In this document: positions 61,563 through 64,000 of the stretch, in pieces
Numbering within the stretch: position 1 is the stretch's first letter
Layout of the letters: each line of letters starts with the position of its first letter
Source: Pseudomaricurvus sp033283335
GTDB taxonomy: Bacteria; Pseudomonadota; Gammaproteobacteria; Pseudomonadales; Cellvibrionaceae
Reading direction: 5' to 3'
Assembly (NCBI GenBank): GCA_033283335.1
Contig: JAWMQP010000003.1
Coordinates: 517,116 to 581,115 of the forward strand
Length of the DNA: 64,000 bases
Position numbers and translations under genes: made by a program
Notes under the pieces: generated by a model
The model's database searches: none
What the model saw: only the letters and a program-made list of their open reading frames with translations
What the model was told of the DNA's origin: nothing

Positions 61563-62846
61563 ATGAACAAACTACTTCTCACAATAACAGCCACCCTTGG
61601 ACTTTTGGGGTCTGCCGGTGCGGCTGCGCTAACTCTGTCGGAGGTGGTACGCCACACCCTGCAAACCAACCCCGAAGTCCTGGCTGCGCGCCATGAATTC
61701 CTTTCCCGTGGGCAAGAGGTGCGCCAGGCGAAAGCCGGCTACCTGCCTTCTCTTGATCTGGCTGCCGGCATTGGCCGACAAACTCTTGAAAGTCCCTCGA
61801 CCGCCAACGACGACGTCACCCTGACTCGTCACGAGGCCTCTGTGGCCGCGCGACAAATGCTGTTTGATGGTTTTGCCACCAGTGAAGAAGTGAACCGCCA
61901 GGAAGCGCGTGCATTCAGTGCTCATTTTAAGGTGCTGGAAGTGGAGGAAAACACATCGTTGCGGGTTGCCGAGGTGTATCTGAATCTGTTGCGTTATACG
62001 GAGCTCCTCGATTTGGCTCGGGAGACCCTGTACGAGCATCAGAATATCCACGATCAGATGGTTCTGCGCAATAAATCGGGAGTTGGCAGCAAAGCCGATC
62101 TCGATCAGATCAGTGCACGTCTGGCGCTGGCGCAGAGCAATATGATTACGGCGCAGAGTAATCTGCTGGATGCCAAAACCAACTTCTTCCGGGTGACGGG
62201 GTTGCGGCCCAATCTTGACTCACTTAAAGCCCCTCAAATTAAAGATCCTCTCCCTGCCAGCGTAGAGAGTGCCGAATCATTGGCCTTACAGCAGCATCCC
62301 ACCCTGTTGTCTGCTCAAGCTGATGTGAAATCGGCCGATGCGCAATACGAAGCGACTGAAAGTGTGTTTTGGCCCCGGTTGCAGCTCGAGGCGGACAAGC
62401 GTTGGGATGAGAACGTTGACGGTGTTGTCGGAGATAAAGAAGACACCATCGTCGCCTTGCGTATGACTTACAACCTCTATAACGGTGGCGGTGACAAGGC
62501 ACGTCGTAAGCAATCCGCTTATCAGTTAGAGGCTGCCAGGGACATCCGTAACAATACTCAGCGTCAGGTGGTGGAAAGTCTACGGTTATCCTGGAGTGCT
62601 TACCAGACGGTTGACGGTCAGTTTAAGTATTTGTTGATGCACGTCCGAGCCGCTGAAGATACCAAATCCGCCTATCAGAAGCAGTTTAATATTGGCCGGC
62701 GGACCTTGCTGGATTTATTGAATACTGAAAACGAAGTGGTCGATTCTAAGCGGACCTTGATTAATGCCAATTATGATCGGATTTTTTCTCAATACCGGAT
62801 CTTCAACTCCATGGGGCAGCTGCTTAAGGAAGTGGGGGGCGTCTAG
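61563..62846 (+). CDS. lapE: Type I secretion outer-membrane protein (TolC family, LapE-like)
   Basis: 427 residues with a signal peptide (about 1-22). Two outer-membrane efflux repeats (about 25-210 and 225-420) with ALTLSEVVRHTLQTNPEVLAARHE at the start, and conserved NVGRRTLLDLLNTENE-type helix ending at the base of the second repeat (here NIGRRTLLDLLNTENEVV). It makes the outer-membrane tunnel for the adhesin. Terminator at 62898-62932. Confidence 0.92.
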   Translation: MNKLLLTITATLGLLGSAGAAALTLSEVVRHTLQTNPEVLAARHEFLSRGQEVRQAKAGYLPSLDLAAGIGRQTLESPSTANDDVTLTRHEASVAARQMLFDGFATSEEVNRQEARAFSAHFKVLEVEENTSLRVAEVYLNLLRYTELLDLARETLYEHQNIHDQMVLRNKSGVGSKADLDQISARLALAQSNMITAQSNLLDAKTNFFRVTGLRPNLDSLKAPQIKDPLPASVESAESLALQQHPTLLSAQADVKSADAQYEATESVFWPRLQLEADKRWDENVDGVVGDKEDTIVALRMTYNLYNGGGDKARRKQSAYQLEAARDIRNNTQRQVVESLRLSWSAYQTVDGQFKYLLMHVRAAEDTKSAYQKQFNIGRRTLLDLLNTENEVVDSKRTLINANYDRIFSQYRIFNSMGQLLKEVGGV

Positions 62847-62897
62847 TGTGTTGTGGCAGAGTCGGGTACTGAGAGCCTATTGAGACATCGAGTTTGA

Positions 62898-62932
62898 AAG
62901 TCTGATCATCGTCTGGTTGTCAGGCTTTTTTT
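62898..62932 (+). terminator. Intrinsic terminator between the TolC-like and adhesin genes
   Basis: AAGTCTGA (62898-62905) pairs with TCAGGCTT (62920-62927, one T-G pair); seven T follow within the arm end and tail (62926-62932). The adhesin gene therefore probably has its own promoter in the 65 bases before its start, or depends on read-through. Confidence 0.75.
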
Positions 62933-62997
62933 GGTTTTAGGAAATAGCTAATTGTCGTTTTCGACAAGCGGGATAACTGGAAGTAGAGAGCAGAACT

Positions 62998-64000
62998 ATG
63001 GTAGATGGAGTAGTCGTTAACGAGGCCAATACCGCCCAACCCCAGCAAAATGCTCAGCCTTTTGTCGCCAAGGTTGTTGCCATTCAGGGGGACGTCAGCC
63101 TACACAACCATGAACAGTCGCATTCCCTTTCGGAAGGCAGCGGTGTCCGCCTGGGTGAGACTGTTAAAACAGCCGGATCCAGTGTTCTCGTTCTTTCATT
63201 TACCAATGGAGCCTCAGTCACTCTCGGGCATGATCAGGAAATTACTCTTGATCAGCAATTCCTGAACCTGCTTGAAGATATTAAAGAGCACGACAGTATT
63301 GGTGAGGCCATTGATTTCGACCGACTGGCTCAGGCTCTGGAAGAAGGTCAAAATCTTAATGAAATTCTGCCTGCCCCGGCCGCAGGGGAAGAAATCTCCC
63401 CCAGTGCCGGTGGTGAAGCGGGCACCCAGGGAATCCGTATTGCCTACACAGCCGATCGGGTAACGCCGACCAGCGGCTTTGATACTGAGGGCTTGCAGCC
63501 TTCTAACCCTCCAGTCCTGCGTCAAGCTTCATCTGCTGCAGTCGTTGAACCTGAAAATTCCACTGAACAACCTTCTGCAGAGAATGAATCACCTTCCTCC
63601 AGCCCGGTAGTACTGGCGGCTATTGCTGAAGACAGTGGTGCACGAGTCATTACCCAGGCAGAGCTGCTGTCGAATGCGGTCGATCCAGAAGGTGAGCCGC
63701 TGATTGCAGAAAACCTGCAGATTACCAGCGGCAACGGCACATTGACCGATAATGGTGACGGTACCTGGAACTACACTCCAGCCCTGAATGACGACACGGA
63801 GGTGAGTTTCAGTTACGACATCATCGATGGAACAAACTCCATTAATGGTAGTGCTTCACTGGACATTACATCGGTTAACGAAGCGCCGACGGTTGCGCTG
63901 AGCAATACCACCACGAGCGTGGCGGAAGACCTGGATACGAGCAGCAGCGTGAAGGTCGCGGACATCACCGTGAGCGACGATGCGCTGGGCACCAATGATC
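62998..64000 (+). CDS. Giant LapA-like adhesin, N-terminal part (runs off the window)
   Basis: At least 334 residues, open to the right edge. The N-terminus is a LapA-type retention module (about 22-125: FVAKVVAIQGDVSLHN, ETVKTAGSSVLVLSFTNGASVTLG). A di-alanine motif PAAG at 127-130 follows, resembling the TAAG site that LapG cuts to release LapA. From about 200 come cadherin-like/tandem-95 repeats (DPEGEPLIAENLQITSGNGTLTDNGDGTWNY, then the linker VNEAPTV starting the next). The retention module should hold the protein in the outer-membrane pore until cleavage. The secretion genes directly upstream support this. LapD and LapG genes are not in the window. Confidence 0.9.
   Translation, partial: MVDGVVVNEANTAQPQQNAQPFVAKVVAIQGDVSLHNHEQSHSLSEGSGVRLGETVKTAGSSVLVLSFTNGASVTLGHDQEITLDQQFLNLLEDIKEHDSIGEAIDFDRLAQALEEGQNLNEILPAPAAGEEISPSAGGEAGTQGIRIAYTADRVTPTSGFDTEGLQPSNPPVLRQASSAAVVEPENSTEQPSAENESPSSSPVVLAAIAEDSGARVITQAELLSNAVDPEGEPLIAENLQITSGNGTLTDNGDGTWNYTPALNDDTEVSFSYDIIDGTNSINGSASLDITSVNEAPTVALSNTTTSVAEDLDTSSSVKVADITVSDDALGTND

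Overview
The window looks like a piece of a free-living, probably aquatic gammaproteobacterial chromosome, close to the Pseudomonadales/Cellvibrionales type. The main reason is the housekeeping block at the right: ygiQ, truD, pcm, a DUF368 gene, nlpD, rpoS, fdxA, mutS, a cinA-type gene, recA and recX lie in the order typical of Pseudomonas and its relatives. A canonical LexA box, a Fur box and a CRP-type palindrome of gammaproteobacterial form support this. I saw no phage, insertion sequence, CRISPR array, tRNA or rRNA gene.

Layout. 1-2360: the end of a short-chain dehydrogenase gene and a secreted DUF3604 protein. 2362-6095 (minus): an ECF42-type sigma factor followed by a five-gene operon (VOC, AHSA1/SRPBCC, DUF1428, DGPF/YciI, GST). 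A sequence matching the reported ECF42 promoter lies between the sigma gene and the operon. 6297-10812: a small PLDc_N membrane protein, then a lipoprotein of the phospholipase D superfamily overlapping two tandem LssY_C-like genes. 10842-14061: a class 1A dihydroorotate dehydrogenase, an unknown beta-sandwich protein and a broken OprP/OprO-type porin gene with two frameshifts. 14398-19918: an operon of a CHASE2 membrane protein without an effector domain, a small secreted protein and an M48 metalloprotease, then a second PLD lipoprotein.

19985-28420 (minus) is the most interesting region. A type II carrier protein, an MBOAT acyltransferase fused to a periplasmic SGNH domain, a proline-type adenylation enzyme and a carrier-protein acyl dehydrogenase form one cluster, followed by a BON-domain protein and a GH39-like secreted glycosidase. 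The parts combine the PltL/PltF/PltE logic (proline to pyrrole-2-carboxyl on a carrier protein) with the DltB/DltD logic (export of a carrier-bound acyl group by an MBOAT protein). I infer a system that puts pyrrole-2-carboxyl, or another oxidised prolyl group, on an envelope or extracellular molecule. I know of no description of such a system.

28682-36520 (plus): a ClsA-type cardiolipin synthase, two small envelope proteins on the minus strand, a Fur-box-controlled iron(III) ABC operon with an extra secreted protein of unknown function, and a YbfF-like esterase. 36528-43999 (minus): FumC and a tripartite RND efflux system. 44275-57668: the housekeeping block, covering radical SAM, tRNA and protein repair, stress sigma factor, mismatch repair and recombination genes. 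57788-64000 (plus): a LapBCE-type type I secretion system and the start of a giant LapA-like adhesin with a retention module and a di-alanine cleavage motif, running off the window.
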